A model generated the notes under the pieces. That model made no database searches, had not been told where the DNA came from, and saw only the letters and a list, made by a program, of their open reading frames with translations. The translations under genes were made by a program, and so were the position numbers. Below, piece after piece: positions 52,423 to 61,138 of a stretch of DNA of 64,000 bases (position 1 is its first letter; each line of letters starts with the position of its first letter). Source of the stretch: Allosaccharopolyspora coralli (GTDB lineage Bacteria > Actinomycetota > Actinomycetes > Mycobacteriales > Pseudonocardiaceae); assembly GCF_009664835.1 (NCBI RefSeq), contig NZ_CP045929.1, positions 806,001-870,000 on the forward strand, read 5' to 3'.

Positions 52423-53427
52423 TCACTCCTGTAGCCTCAGTTCGACCATCGGTAGCTGGTTCACCGGGACCCCCACCGTCGATTCGATCGCGCCGCGCAA
52501 GTGCTTCCAGGCTCGCGGATGTGCCTGTTGGTAGCGCCGCAGCGCCGCCGCCGACTCGTCCTCGGAGAGCATGCGAGCAGTGGCCGGGACTCGATCGCGC
52601 CCGCCGGTGCTGACGAAACACGCGGGGTGCGCCTGCAGGTTGCGGAACCATTGCGAGCGTTCGCCGAAGCCGCTGACGATGACGAGGCGGTTCGGTGCGG
52701 GACGTTCCACGACCTCGAGGCAGACGAACCGCTGCTGTCCCGACCGCCTGCCGGTGTGTTCGAGCATCATCATGCGGCTGCCGAGCAGCCGTCCGAACCC
52801 GGAACGGTAGAGGGTGATCGGCGATCGGGCGAGCGACCGTGTTCGCAGTGCGAGGGCGGCCAACTCCGACGGTAGCGAGACGTCCGTGTTCCCGGAATCC
52901 GTGTCGTGGCGCGGGGTTCCGCCGTGCCCGCCGATCACCTTCATCAGGTAGACGGGGCCGAGCCAGCGTTGCGGTCCCCGGTCGGTCGCGACATCGGCGG
53001 CGCTCAGTGCGCCCGCGACCAGGTTCGCGACGAGGCGTCGTCGTGGATCGCTCGCCAGAACCGTCTCCAGCGTCGCCGTCGCGGCGACGGCGCTCGCGTA
53101 GCGCGCCACGGCTCGCTTCCACGAACCGTCGCCGACGACCGGCACTGCGAAGGGCTGAAGGTGTGCGCCGACGAACACCATGCGTTCGCGCAGTGGAGAT
53201 TCCGCATACTTCGCTCGCGTCGGCGTGAGTTGGAAGGCGATGACACCTCCGATGAGGTCGAACGCGATAGGCGCCATCGTCGTCGCCGCCAGGAATCCGT
53301 TGCGGCGTTTCGTCTGCACCGCGACGAGAACGGTACCCAACGCCGCAGCCGAGACGACCCCGGCCGACCGTTCCGCGCCCAGCGGACCGACCAACCGCCC
53401 CCAGAAACGTTCAAGCTGTCCATTCAC
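52423..53427 (-). CDS. Membrane domain fused to deazaflavin (F420)-dependent nitroreductase-like domain
   Basis: 334 aa. Residues 1-165 have hydrophobic segments (VVSAAALGTVLVAVQ, APIAFDLIGGVIAFQL, VANLVAGALSAADVA) of no recognised family. Residues about 195-330 match the Ddn/DUF385 family: LYRSGFGRLLGSRMMMLEHT, GRRSGQQRFVCLEVV, SGFGERSQWFRNLQAHP. These enzymes use F420H2 to reduce nitro compounds or quinones at the membrane. The fusion is uncommon. It ends 16 bp from the convergent nucleotidyltransferase gene. Confidence 0.88.
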   Translation of the reverse strand: MNGQLERFWGRLVGPLGAERSAGVVSAAALGTVLVAVQTKRRNGFLAATTMAPIAFDLIGGVIAFQLTPTRAKYAESPLRERMVFVGAHLQPFAVPVVGDGSWKRAVARYASAVAATATLETVLASDPRRRLVANLVAGALSAADVATDRGPQRWLGPVYLMKVIGGHGGTPRHDTDSGNTDVSLPSELAALALRTRSLARSPITLYRSGFGRLLGSRMMMLEHTGRRSGQQRFVCLEVVERPAPNRLVIVSGFGERSQWFRNLQAHPACFVSTGGRDRVPATARMLSEDESAAALRRYQQAHPRAWKHLRGAIESTVGVPVNQLPMVELRLQE

Positions 53428-53504
53428 GACTGCACCGTACGCGGGATCGTTGCGCCACCGCCTGCTGTGCGGGCTGAGAAACCGGATTCAGGCTTGGTCA
53501 GGCA

Positions 53505-53545
53505 CGGTGCGTCGACGGTTTTCCCGCTACCGACGCAGACCGGCC
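53505..53545. repeat. Structured repeat family D, copy 2
   Basis: Same outer 13 and 13 nt as copy 1 (CGGTGCGTCGACG and ACGCAGACCGGCC). The inner stem is CGGT/ACCG instead of ACGTG/CACGT, so pairing is kept although the bases differ. It lies between the FUSC gene and the promoter region of the F420-type gene. Confidence 0.7.
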
Positions 53546-53600
53546 GCGAGGTGAGGTTCCGCTCCGGACCCGCCAACGTAGATGACTCCGCGCACCCCTC

Positions 53601-54650
53601 TTACGCGCTCGCGGCGGGAACATGACGATGCGGGGCACGGGTCAGCCACCCGACCCCGATGCCGACGACGACACCGATGAGCGTCTCCACGCCCCGATCG
53701 AACAGCAGAATCGTCGCGGGAGTGGGAACGACGAGGTGGGTCATCAGCAGGGCCAGCGGCGTGATCGAGATGAGCGCGAGGGCGTAGTTGCGGCCGACCC
53801 ACAGTTCCGCACCCGCCTGCAACGCGACGATCACCAGGATGAGCGCGAACCCCGCGGGATCGAACGCCAGCAGGATCGCCGTGAGCACCAAACCCGCGGC
53901 CGTGCCGACGATCCGGTGTGCTCCGCGGATGAGCTGCCCCCGGACGTCGCGATGTGTCAGCGGCACCACCGCCGAGACCATCGCCCAGTAGGGGTGACCG
54001 ATCCCGATACCCGTGGCCACCGATCCGGCGAGCAGGCAGCTCGCGGTGCAACGCACGGCGTGGCGTGGCGCGATCAGCGAGAAGGAGACTCGACGCAGGC
54101 TGGTCCGCACCGCCGAGTCCGGCCTGCGGTGCACGCGCCAGGCAGAGCCGAGACCGCCGACCACGACTGCAAAAGCGGCGGAGCCTCCGGCCACGAGGGC
54201 CGCGACCGTGACGTCACCGGGCTCGGACGGCAACGACGCGCACGCCGCGAAGGAGAAGACCGGGAACAGCGGCCCGGGCGGGTGCCAGTCCTGCGCGTCG
54301 GAAAGCAGCGAGGTGACACCGGCCACCAACGCCGCGATCGGGACGGCCAGCCAGTCGCGGTAGTCGGACAGGCCGACCACGACGCCGGCCACCACCGACG
54401 ACGTGAGCACCAGCGCCAGGCTCGACTGCATCTGGAGCCGGGACAGATGCACGTGGGTGCGGCCGAACAGCGACGTGAAAGCACCGAAGGCGGCGTAGAT
54501 CGACCACTCCTGGTGGCCGATGAGCCACAACACGAGCAAGGGAACGGCCACCGACAGCGCTGCTCGCGCGGCCACGCGGTGCGAGCCCGCGTGTGGCCCC
54601 ACCCGCATCAGCTGGTCTGTGAAGCGGGGATTGTCGGGCACGACGTCCAT
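53601..54650 (-). CDS. FUSC-family membrane protein
   Basis: 349 aa with two blocks of membrane helices, about 30-160 and 205-335, the duplicated FUSC (aromatic-acid exporter/fusaric-acid resistance) layout. The conserved loop YWAMVSAVVPLTHRDVRGQLIRGAHRIVGT is present. A small-molecule efflux role is likely; the substrate is unknown. It starts with the ATG at 54650. Confidence 0.85.
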   Translation of the reverse strand: MDVVPDNPRFTDQLMRVGPHAGSHRVAARAALSVAVPLLVLWLIGHQEWSIYAAFGAFTSLFGRTHVHLSRLQMQSSLALVLTSSVVAGVVVGLSDYRDWLAVPIAALVAGVTSLLSDAQDWHPPGPLFPVFSFAACASLPSEPGDVTVAALVAGGSAAFAVVVGGLGSAWRVHRRPDSAVRTSLRRVSFSLIAPRHAVRCTASCLLAGSVATGIGIGHPYWAMVSAVVPLTHRDVRGQLIRGAHRIVGTAAGLVLTAILLAFDPAGFALILVIVALQAGAELWVGRNYALALISITPLALLMTHLVVPTPATILLFDRGVETLIGVVVGIGVGWLTRAPHRHVPAASA

Positions 54651-54800
54651 TTTCCCTCGGGAAAGCCTCGGGCGAAACGGTGCGGGTCACAAGGCGTCGC
54701 ATCTCACGCTCGCCGCGTACGTGGGCAGGAGCACGTCTCGTTGCCCGAGTTCAGCGGAACCGCCTAGGCTACTCGTCGGTAACTTGGGAGGTCGGCTCGA

Positions 54801-55358
54801 ATGAACATGTACCTGCGGTTGCTCGTCGTGCTGATCCGCGCGCGAGTGCGCGGCGCGGGCCCGGTGCTCGGTCCCGGCAGGATCCCGCTGCGGGTCCGCC
54901 CCACGGACCTCGACCCGTTGGGGCACATGAACAACGGGGTCTACTTCTCGATCTTCGACCTCGGCCGCATCGACCTGATGCTGCGCTCGGGCATGTACCG
55001 GCGGTTCAACCGAGCCGGATGGTTCGGCGTCGTGACCGCAGAGACCGGCACGTTCCGCCGCGAGCTCAAGCCGTTCCGGCGTTTCGAGCTCGACACCCGC
55101 GTCCTCGGCTGGGACGAGCGGCACCTGTACTACGAACACCGCATCGTCAGCGAAGGGCGGCTGGCGAACAGTGCGGTGATCCAGATCCGGTTCCTGTCTC
55201 GTACCGGTGAGCGCATCGAGCCACAGCGCGTGATGGACCTCCTCGACGACGACATCGTGCGTCCGGAGCTGCCCGCGTGGGTGCTGGACTGGGCGAAGTC
55301 GACGTTCCACCACGCCAAGGCCGCCGAAGCCGACGCAGCCGAGGCACTCGCTCACTGA
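54801..55358 (+). CDS. 4HBT-fold acyl-CoA thioesterase-like protein
   Basis: 185 aa. The hotdog signature LDPLGHMNNGVYFSIFDLGR lies at about residues 37-56, with catalytic-type Asp and His/Asn, followed by FRRELKPFRRFELDTRV. Probably hydrolyses acyl-CoA or has a related role. It starts at the ATG at 54801 after GGGAGG. Confidence 0.9.
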   Translation: MNMYLRLLVVLIRARVRGAGPVLGPGRIPLRVRPTDLDPLGHMNNGVYFSIFDLGRIDLMLRSGMYRRFNRAGWFGVVTAETGTFRRELKPFRRFELDTRVLGWDERHLYYEHRIVSEGRLANSAVIQIRFLSRTGERIEPQRVMDLLDDDIVRPELPAWVLDWAKSTFHHAKAAEADAAEALAH

Positions 55359-55382
55359 GCTCGTCGGTGGCGAAGGCTGCTC

Positions 55383-56108
55383 GTGAGCACAGCTGCGGGC
55401 AGGATGGTGGGCGTGTACAGGGAACGGGCATCCACCGTGCCGGGCGCTGTGGTGTGGGAGAAGACCGGAGTCGGCCACGACGCGGTGTTGCCGGACGGCT
55501 GCATGGACCTCATCTGGATGGGCGGTCAGGTCGTCGTCGCCGGTCCCGACACGAGCCCCCACGTGAGTCTCTTTGGTGGCTATAGCAACCAAAAAGACTC
55601 ACGCGAGGACTCGGAACGCTTCGTCGGACTCCGGTTCCCACCGGGCGCACTGCCACGGCTGCTCGGTGTGCCCGCGACGGAACTGGTCGACGCTCGTGCT
55701 CCGCTCGCTGAGGTGATGCCGGGCACCGACGCGCTCGCCGACGAGATCGCGACCGCGGATGCCGGGTCCGCGCTGGAATCCTTCGCGCGTCGTCAGACGA
55801 TGTACACACCCGATGCCCGCACACGGACGATCGTCCAAGCGCTGCAGGCGGGACTTCCGGTGTCCACAGTGGCGAGTCAGGTGAATCTCAGCTCCCGACA
55901 GCTCCATCGGTGGAGCCTCCGGAACTTCGGCTACGGCGCGAAGACGTTGGCTCGCATCCTGCGTTTCCAGGCAGCGCTGAACCTGGCCTCCGTCGAACCG
56001 TGCGACGCCGCCGTCGCCGCTCGCGCCGGGTATGCCGACCAGGCCCACCTGATCCGCGAGACCACAGACCTCGCGGGCTGCACTTTCGCCGCCCTCGCCA
56101 GGGCGTGA
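55383..56108 (+). CDS. AraC-type helix-turn-helix regulator with in-frame palindromic repeat
   Basis: 241 aa. The N-terminal sensor half (GVGHDAVLPDGCMDLIWMGG ... RFVGLRFPPGALPRLLGVPA) matches DUF6597-type AraC regulators. The C-terminal HTH reads VSTVASQVNLSSRQLHRWSL then AARAGYADQAHLIRETTDLA. Residues 60-75 (HVSLFGGYSNQKDSRE) are encoded by a family A palindrome that sits in the loop before RFVGLRFPPG, without breaking the frame. The stop codon lies inside a second family A copy. Start candidates are the GTG at 55383 and ATG at 55404; I give the longer. Confidence 0.86.
   Translation: MSTAAGRMVGVYRERASTVPGAVVWEKTGVGHDAVLPDGCMDLIWMGGQVVVAGPDTSPHVSLFGGYSNQKDSREDSERFVGLRFPPGALPRLLGVPATELVDARAPLAEVMPGTDALADEIATADAGSALESFARRQTMYTPDARTRTIVQALQAGLPVSTVASQVNLSSRQLHRWSLRNFGYGAKTLARILRFQAALNLASVEPCDAAVAARAGYADQAHLIRETTDLAGCTFAALARA
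55561..55604. repeat. Family A palindromic repeat, copy 2, inside a coding sequence
   Basis: Arms CGTGAGTCTCTTTGGT and ACCAAAAAGACTCACG (one mismatch) around GGCTATAGCA. It is read in frame by the AraC-type gene. Confidence 0.9.
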
Positions 56109-56146
56109 GTCTTTTTGGTTGCTATAGCCACTAAAAAGGCTCACGC
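56103..56146. repeat. Family A palindromic repeat, copy 3
   Basis: Arms GCGTGAGTCTTTTTGGT / ACTAAAAAGGCTCACGC with loop TGCTATAGCC. It supplies the stop codon (TGA at 56106) of the AraC-type gene and lies before a convergent toxin gene, so it is probably a terminator. Identical to copy 4 including flanks. Confidence 0.88.
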
Positions 56147-56240
56147 GAGCGGGGCGAAGCGGTCGACGGAGGGGGGCAGCCGAAGGCTGGCGTCTTGTGC
56201 ATGTCGTCGGCGATCATGCCGACCGCGTTGGATTCCGGTG
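56147..56240 (-). pseudogene. Collapsed duplicate of the VOC-family gene
   Basis: On the minus strand, codons for TPESNAVGMIADDMHKTPAF (compare TPEFNAVGLIADDMHKTLAF of the VOC gene at 57097-57489) run within a few codons into the 3'-end sequence for VDRFAPLA. The middle of about 100 codons is gone. The 3' side, including repeat copy 3, is nearly identical to 57048-57125. Confidence 0.75.
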
Positions 56241-56504
56241 TCAGCGTTCGTAGACCTCGCGGCGGTGCCCGAGGGCGACCACGACGACAACGAGTTGGTT
56301 GTCGTCGACGCGGTAGAGGATCCGGTAGTCGCCGACCCGGCGGCGTAGGTATCCGGGTTGGCCGGTCACAGCCACCACCCCGCCGGGGCGGGGGTCGTCG
56401 CGGAGTTTCTCGATCGCGGCTTGCAGCCGACGGCGTATCGGCTTGTCCAGTTTGGCGAGGGTCTTCACCGCGTCGCGGGTGATCTCCAGCCGGTAATGGC
56501 TCAC
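56241..56504 (-). CDS. RelE/ParE-family toxin
   Basis: 87 aa. The RelE fold pattern YRLEITRDAVKTLAKLDKPI, then GVVAVTGQPGYLRRRVGDYRILYRVDD and a VVVVVALGHRREVYER C-terminus, with the Arg/Tyr residues used for mRNA cleavage in RelE relatives. It follows the antitoxin gene with an ATGA overlap. Confidence 0.93.
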   Translation of the reverse strand: MSHYRLEITRDAVKTLAKLDKPIRRRLQAAIEKLRDDPRPGGVVAVTGQPGYLRRRVGDYRILYRVDDNQLVVVVVALGHRREVYER

Positions 56505-56788
56505 GCGCGGCCGCTTTCGAGGTCGGCCACGGCGGTGTCCCAGGAGACGGCGCCGGAGGCTTCGGCCTCGGCGACCCGACGCGCCCAGTAGGCGTCTTCG
56601 GTCTCGGCAATGGCGTCGGCGGCTTCGGGGGTGACCAGCGCGGCGATGCGCTCACCGCGGTTGGTCACGTACACCCGATAGCCCTGGTCTGCCTGATCGA
56701 TGTACTTGGTTGGGTTGGTCTTGAGGGTCGACACGGGCACCTCGACCACTTCGTCATCGTGGCCCATCGAGATCGTTTCTGCGCTCAT
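56501..56788 (-). CDS. Phd/YefM-family antitoxin
   Basis: 95 aa. The Phd DNA-binding N-terminus reads EVVEVPVSTLKTNPTKYIDQ, then VYVTNRGERIAALVTPEA; the C-terminal toxin-binding tail is acidic. An internal ATG (MGHDDEVVEV) at 56764 is an alternative start. Directly upstream, 56789-56840 has AGACCT/AGACTA direct repeats in an AT-rich stretch, a likely autoregulatory operator. Confidence 0.92.
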   Translation of the reverse strand: MSAETISMGHDDEVVEVPVSTLKTNPTKYIDQADQGYRVYVTNRGERIAALVTPEAADAIAETEDAYWARRVAEAEASGAVSWDTAVADLESGRA

Positions 56789-57058
56789 ATGTCCACGGTA
56801 CCATCAGATATACGAGACCTAAAAGACCTATTAGACTATTGTGCGGGTGACTCGCGTCGAGCCGGTCTTCGTCACCGACCAGGCGCACGCGTCCACGTGG
56901 CCACAGTCGCCCCGCCACGAACCTATTGAGGCTGCGCGTGGGCTCGGGAATCAGCAGAGTTCGGATCGGGTCTCGCCTCCGCCGTACCGCAGTAGTCCCG
57001 AAGGACAGTGCTCCCTTTCCTCCGAGGCGTACGACGTCTTTGCTGCGCCCTCGCCAGG

Positions 57059-57102
57059 GCGTGAGTCTTTTTGGTTGCTATAGCCACTAAAAAGGCTCAC
57101 GC
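57059..57102. repeat. Family A palindromic repeat, copy 4
   Basis: Identical to copy 3. It contains the stop codon (57097-57099) and last codons of the VOC gene on the minus strand. Confidence 0.88.
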
Positions 57103-57489
57103 GAGCGGGGCGTAGAGGTCGACGGGGGTGCCGTCCGGGTCGAGGACCGTGGCGTAGCGCTGGCCCCAGGGGGCGTCCCACGGTGGGTGGTGGCCCTTGT
57201 GTCCGGCCTCCGTCAGCCGCGTGTACGTGGTGTCCACTTCGGATGGTGTGGCGCAGTCGAATGCCAGCGCCGCGCGGTGACCCGCCGACGGGGGCGTCCA
57301 CGACGGGTCCATCGAGCGCACCATGTCCGCGGAGTCCCACATGAGTCGCACACCGGAGGCGGTGGTCACCTCCACGTGTGGTTGCTGTTCGGCCTCCTCT
57401 GGGATGTCGAAACCGAGCAGCCGGTAGAAGGCCAGCGTCTTGTGCATGTCGTCGGCGATCAAGCCGACCGCGTTGAATTCCGGTGTCAT
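57097..57489 (-). CDS. VOC-family (glyoxalase/bleomycin-resistance-like) protein
   Basis: 130 aa. The paired beta-alpha-beta-beta-beta fold reads NAVGLIADDMHKTLAFYRLL, then RAALAFDCATPSEVDTTYTR and the end RYATVLDPDGTPVDLYAPLA. The metal-binding positions are not certain, so it may be a binding protein rather than a glyoxalase. It starts at the ATG at 57489. A collapsed duplicate lies at 56147-56240, on the other side of the toxin-antitoxin pair. Confidence 0.88.
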   Translation of the reverse strand: MTPEFNAVGLIADDMHKTLAFYRLLGFDIPEEAEQQPHVEVTTASGVRLMWDSADMVRSMDPSWTPPSAGHRAALAFDCATPSEVDTTYTRLTEAGHKGHHPPWDAPWGQRYATVLDPDGTPVDLYAPLA

Positions 57490-57569
57490 GAGGCGACGGT
57501 AGAACCACCGGCCGGTGGTCGCATTGAACGAATCGGACGTCACGTCGCGCTCGGAGTCCGCGCAGCCGT

Positions 57570-59171
57570 TCACCGCTTCTCGGGCAGGAGGACACCGGGG
57601 TTGAGGATTCCGGCCGGGTCGAGCGCCTGCTTCGTGGCACTCAACGCGGTGGCGAAAGAGTCCGGACGCTGGCGGTCGTACCAGGGCCGGTGGTCCCTGC
57701 CCACGGCGTGATGATGGGTGATCGTGCCGCCGTGCCGGATCAGTGCCTCCGAGACCGCGGCCTTGATCTCGTCCCATTGCGTCACGGTGCTACCCCAGCG
57801 CCCGCTCGCGTAGATCCCGAAGTACGGCGCCGGACCGTCCGGGTAGACGTGGGTGAACCGGCACGTCACGACTCCCGTGCCGCACACTTGCCGGATCGCT
57901 TCGTTCGCGGCGGTCGTGACGGCAGCGTGGAGATCGGCGAAGCGGTCCCAGGTGCAAGCCGTCTCGAAGGTCTCCACCACCACCGAATGCTGCGCGAGCG
58001 CGTCGCGGAGGTACGGCATCCGCAGGAACGACGACCGCCACTGTGTCGCTGCGTCGCCGACCTCCCCGTGCTCCCGGTCCACCGGCCGGCCGCCGTGTTC
58101 CCGGCACAACGTCAACGCCCGGCTCAGTGCCGCCTCCACCGGGTGATCCGCGGACTCGAATCCGAGTACGAGGACCCCGCCGCCGACGGAGACACCCGCG
58201 TTGAGCAGCGCCTCCGTGGCATCCAGCAGACGGCAGTTCGAGGGGTGGAGACCGGCTTGCACGACGTCCCGGGTCGCGGCCACCGCCGAGGCGAAGTCAC
58301 CGAAGTGCACCGAGCAGCGTGCACGCCAGTGCGGACGGCGCTGCAACCGCATCCACGCTTCGGTGATCACGCCGAGGGTGCCTTCCGAGCCCAGGAACAT
58401 TCGGTCCGGTGACGGACCCGCACCCGATCCGGGCAGCCTGCGGGACTCGCCGGCGCCGGTGGGACCGACGGTCCGCATGGACTCCACCAGGTCGTCGATG
58501 TGCGTGTACAGCGTCGCGTAGTGGCCGCCCGCGCGCGTCGCCAGCCACCCGCCGAGCGACGAGAACTCGAACGACTGCGGATAGTGCCGCAACGTCACGT
58601 CGTACGGGCGGAGTTGTTCCTCCAGGTGCGGCCCGAGCGTCCCGGCCTGCACCCGCGCCGCGCGGCTCACCGTGTCGATCTCGAGCACCTGGTCCAACGC
58701 GGTCAGATCCAGTGTCACGGCGCCCGTGTAGTCGCCGTCGAAGCGGGGTTCCACGCCGCCGACCACGGAGCTGCCGCCGCCGTAGGGCACCACGGCGATG
58801 CCCTCGCGGGTGCACCAGTCGAGTACGTCGGCGACGTCCTGTTCGGTGCGTGGCCTGGCCACCAGGTCGGGCACGTTCCGGAGTTCGCCGTGCAGGTTGC
58901 GGACCACGTCGCGATAGGCCTTGCCGTGCGTGTGCGCGGCGCGTTCTTCGTGGTCGGCGTGGCACAGCCCGGCGAGTGCGGCCGGGGGAGTCACTCGGGG
59001 CGCGGGAAGGTCGAGCGACTCGGGCCGGGGAGCCTCGTGCCGTGTGAGGTCGCTGCCGGGCAGCAACGCGGCGACCCTGTCGACGAGTTCACGCCGCTCC
59101 TCGCCTCGCACGGCGGCGTCGACTGTTCCCCATCCCCACCACGAGCGCCGCTGTCCGGATGCTGTGCTCAC
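57570..59171 (-). CDS. FAD-binding oxidase, alkyldihydroxyacetonephosphate-synthase-like
   Basis: 533 aa. The FAD-binding PCMH-type domain has VVPYGGGSSVVGGVEPRFDG, then EFSSLGGWLATRAGGHYATL and FLGSEGTLGVITEAWMRLQR. The C-terminal cap ends GRDHRPWYDRQRPDSFATAL and LDPAGILNPGVL. The length and the GTITHHHAVGRDH motif fit AGPS-like oxidases rather than glycolate or vanillyl oxidases. Ether-lipid synthesis is not established in these bacteria, so the substrate is open. The GTG at 59171 has GGGAGG 5 nt upstream. Confidence 0.92.
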   Translation of the reverse strand: MSTASGQRRSWWGWGTVDAAVRGEERRELVDRVAALLPGSDLTRHEAPRPESLDLPAPRVTPPAALAGLCHADHEERAAHTHGKAYRDVVRNLHGELRNVPDLVARPRTEQDVADVLDWCTREGIAVVPYGGGSSVVGGVEPRFDGDYTGAVTLDLTALDQVLEIDTVSRAARVQAGTLGPHLEEQLRPYDVTLRHYPQSFEFSSLGGWLATRAGGHYATLYTHIDDLVESMRTVGPTGAGESRRLPGSGAGPSPDRMFLGSEGTLGVITEAWMRLQRRPHWRARCSVHFGDFASAVAATRDVVQAGLHPSNCRLLDATEALLNAGVSVGGGVLVLGFESADHPVEAALSRALTLCREHGGRPVDREHGEVGDAATQWRSSFLRMPYLRDALAQHSVVVETFETACTWDRFADLHAAVTTAANEAIRQVCGTGVVTCRFTHVYPDGPAPYFGIYASGRWGSTVTQWDEIKAAVSEALIRHGGTITHHHAVGRDHRPWYDRQRPDSFATALSATKQALDPAGILNPGVLLPEKR

Positions 59172-59246
59172 CCTTGCCTCCCCAGTTCGCGTCACACCGG
59201 TTCAACGAGGCAGGACGCCGGGCGAATACGGCGGTTTCGGCAGCGG

Positions 59247-59648
59247 TCAGTTCTGTTCGCCGTAGATGGTTTCGCAGGGGATGCCGTCGTTTTCGTTGTC
59301 CATGTTCGACGGGTAGCCGAGTGCGGCCCAGTAGGAGTTGACTTCGTCGAAGGTGAGGCCGTTGTCGGCGAGGACGGAGCAGTCGGTGGTGCCCCACCAC
59401 TCCTGGTTTCGCGGCGCCGTCACCGGCGGCGTCGTCGCTGGCGGAGGCGGGGACGCGACGGGAGGCGGGGCTGCGGGCCGCGGCGCGGACACGGACTCTT
59501 CCACCGGAGTGGGCGGCTGGCCGGTGTCCGGCGACACGGGAGGCTGGATCTGGATGGTGCACGCGCAAGCGAGCAGGAGCGCACCCAAAACCGCTCCGAG
59601 CCGGAAAGCGGTGCTCGGACGGAGTGTGTGCTGAACGTGTCCGCTCAT
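59247..59648 (-). CDS. Putative lipoprotein with C-terminal excalibur-like domain
   Basis: 133 aa. The N-terminal hydrophobic segment ends LLLACAC, a lipobox-like site (cysteine about 28). A proline/threonine-rich linker then leads to TTDCSVLADNGLTFDEVNSY and DNENDGIPCE, the DxDxDGxxCE calcium-binding pattern of excalibur domains. Probably a surface protein of unknown role. Confidence 0.82.
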   Translation of the reverse strand: MSGHVQHTLRPSTAFRLGAVLGALLLACACTIQIQPPVSPDTGQPPTPVEESVSAPRPAAPPPVASPPPPATTPPVTAPRNQEWWGTTDCSVLADNGLTFDEVNSYWAALGYPSNMDNENDGIPCETIYGEQN

Positions 59649-59771
59649 GGTTCACCCCGAACCCGTGACGCGACGGATACGGGTTCATCGCGCCAGGAAG
59701 ACCGCTGTTACCGGGGATGCGGAGAGTAACTATGGCCTTTCATTGCTTTCCGAAGGTTGGCTTGGCGGGTT

Positions 59772-59923
59772 GGGTGGCGGAACCTCAGCGCCCTCCTCGC
59801 TGCGGGATCGATTTCTTGAGTAGCGGCCTACGCGGCGAAATCGCTGTCCTCGCGAGGAGGGCGCTGAGAACCCGCGGGTGGTCGGGCTGGGTACGTGGTG
59901 ACTGCTCAGCGGCTTCGCCGCTG
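59772..59923 (+). repeat. Structured intergenic repeat, family B, copy 3 (divergent sequence, same fold)
   Basis: Outer 17-bp perfect arms (CTCAGCGCCCTCCTCGC at 59784-59800 and complement at 59852-59868), inner helix CGATTTC/GAAATCG, apical GTAG/CTAC after CTTGA, conserved TACGCGGCGA, and a distal hairpin CAGCGGC-TTC-GCCGCTG ending at 59923. The helices match copy 1 in position, but their sequences differ with pairing kept. The bioF stop codon (59906-59908) overlaps the distal hairpin. Confidence 0.85.
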
Positions 59924-61138
59924 ACACGAGCCACCGGGCAAAACCTCCTGGGGTCTCCGTCTTTGCCGCGCGGTGGCGACGATCGTGTCGACGGCACGGT
60001 CGAGTGCGGCGTCGGTGAGGTCGGCGCGTGCGGTCAGTCGCAGCCGGGAGGCCTCGTCCGGCACAGAGGGCGGGCGGAAACAGCCGACCACGACACCGCG
60101 CTGCCGGCACGCCTGCGCCCACTCCGCTGCTGCGGTGGGGCTCGACGCCGGAATCCCGATGACCGCAGCTCCGGGCGTGCTGACGGTGAGTCCTGCGCTC
60201 GTCAGTCGTCCGTGCAGGCGCTCGGCGACCCGGCGCACCCGGTCGCAACGGTCGGGTTCCGCACGCACCAGCCGCAATGCGGCCAGCGCGGCCGCAGCGC
60301 ACGCCGGGGCCAGCCCGGTGTCGAAGATGAATGTCCGCGCAGTCTGCGTCAGGTGCTCGATGACCCGTCGCGGCCCGAGCACGACGCCACCCTGCGAGCC
60401 CAGCGCCTTCGACAACGTTGCGGTGGCCACCACGTCGCCGGCGCCACCCAGGTCGAGGGCAGGAAGTGCCCCACCGGGCGACAGCACCCCGAGACCGTGT
60501 GCGTCGTCGACGAGGAGCCCCGCTCCGTGTGCCCGGCACACAGCGTGCAGTTTGCACAGGGGCGCGCTGTCGCCGTCGACGGAGAACACCGACTCGGTGA
60601 GCACCATCGCCGGGCCGCCGTGCGCGGCGAGAGCGGCGTCGACGGCCGTCGGGCTGCCGTGATCGACCACCACCGTCCGGCTGCGAGCGAGACGGCAACC
60701 GTCGATCAGCGACGCGTGATCGTGGCGATCGGAGACGATCAGCGTGTCCGGTCCGGTCAGCGCCGTCACCGCGGCGAGATTCGCGGCGTAACCGGACGAG
60801 AACACCAAGGCGGCCTCGACACCGCAGGCGTCGGCGAGTTCGACCTCCAACTCCCGGTGCAGCGCCGTCGTTCCGGTGACCAAGCGTGAGCCCGTCGACC
60901 CGGCACCCCATCGCAGTGCGGCGTCGGCCGCGGCGCGACGCACCACCGGGTGCGCGGACAACCCCAGGTAGTCGTTGCTCGCCAGGTCGAGCGACTCGTC
61001 GTCGGCCTCCCGTACCCGGACCTCCCGGTCCAGCCCGGCGCGACGCCGTTGCGCCGCCACGTCGTCGACCCAGTCGAACGGCCGATCGGACGAGGACGTC
61101 GGGGACGACGGACTCGGAAACTGCGGGGTGAGAGACAC
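59906..61138 (-). CDS. bioF: 8-amino-7-oxononanoate synthase
   Basis: 410 aa. The PLP-fold segments [46 protein letters not shown] and the lysine in [16 protein letters not shown] are present. It condenses pimeloyl-ACP or -CoA with alanine, the first ring-precursor step of biotin synthesis. The start is taken as the GTG at 61138, although its ribosome binding site is weak. It is divergent from bioA; its 3' end overlaps the family B repeat. Confidence 0.95.
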   Translation of the reverse strand: MSLTPQFPSPSSPTSSSDRPFDWVDDVAAQRRRAGLDREVRVREADDESLDLASNDYLGLSAHPVVRRAAADAALRWGAGSTGSRLVTGTTALHRELEVELADACGVEAALVFSSGYAANLAAVTALTGPDTLIVSDRHDHASLIDGCRLARSRTVVVDHGSPTAVDAALAAHGGPAMVLTESVFSVDGDSAPLCKLHAVCRAHGAGLLVDDAHGLGVLSPGGALPALDLGGAGDVVATATLSKALGSQGGVVLGPRRVIEHLTQTARTFIFDTGLAPACAAAALAALRLVRAEPDRCDRVRRVAERLHGRLTSAGLTVSTPGAAVIGIPASSPTAAAEWAQACRQRGVVVGCFRPPSVPDEASRLRLTARADLTDAALDRAVDTIVATARQRRRPQEVLPGGSCQRRSR

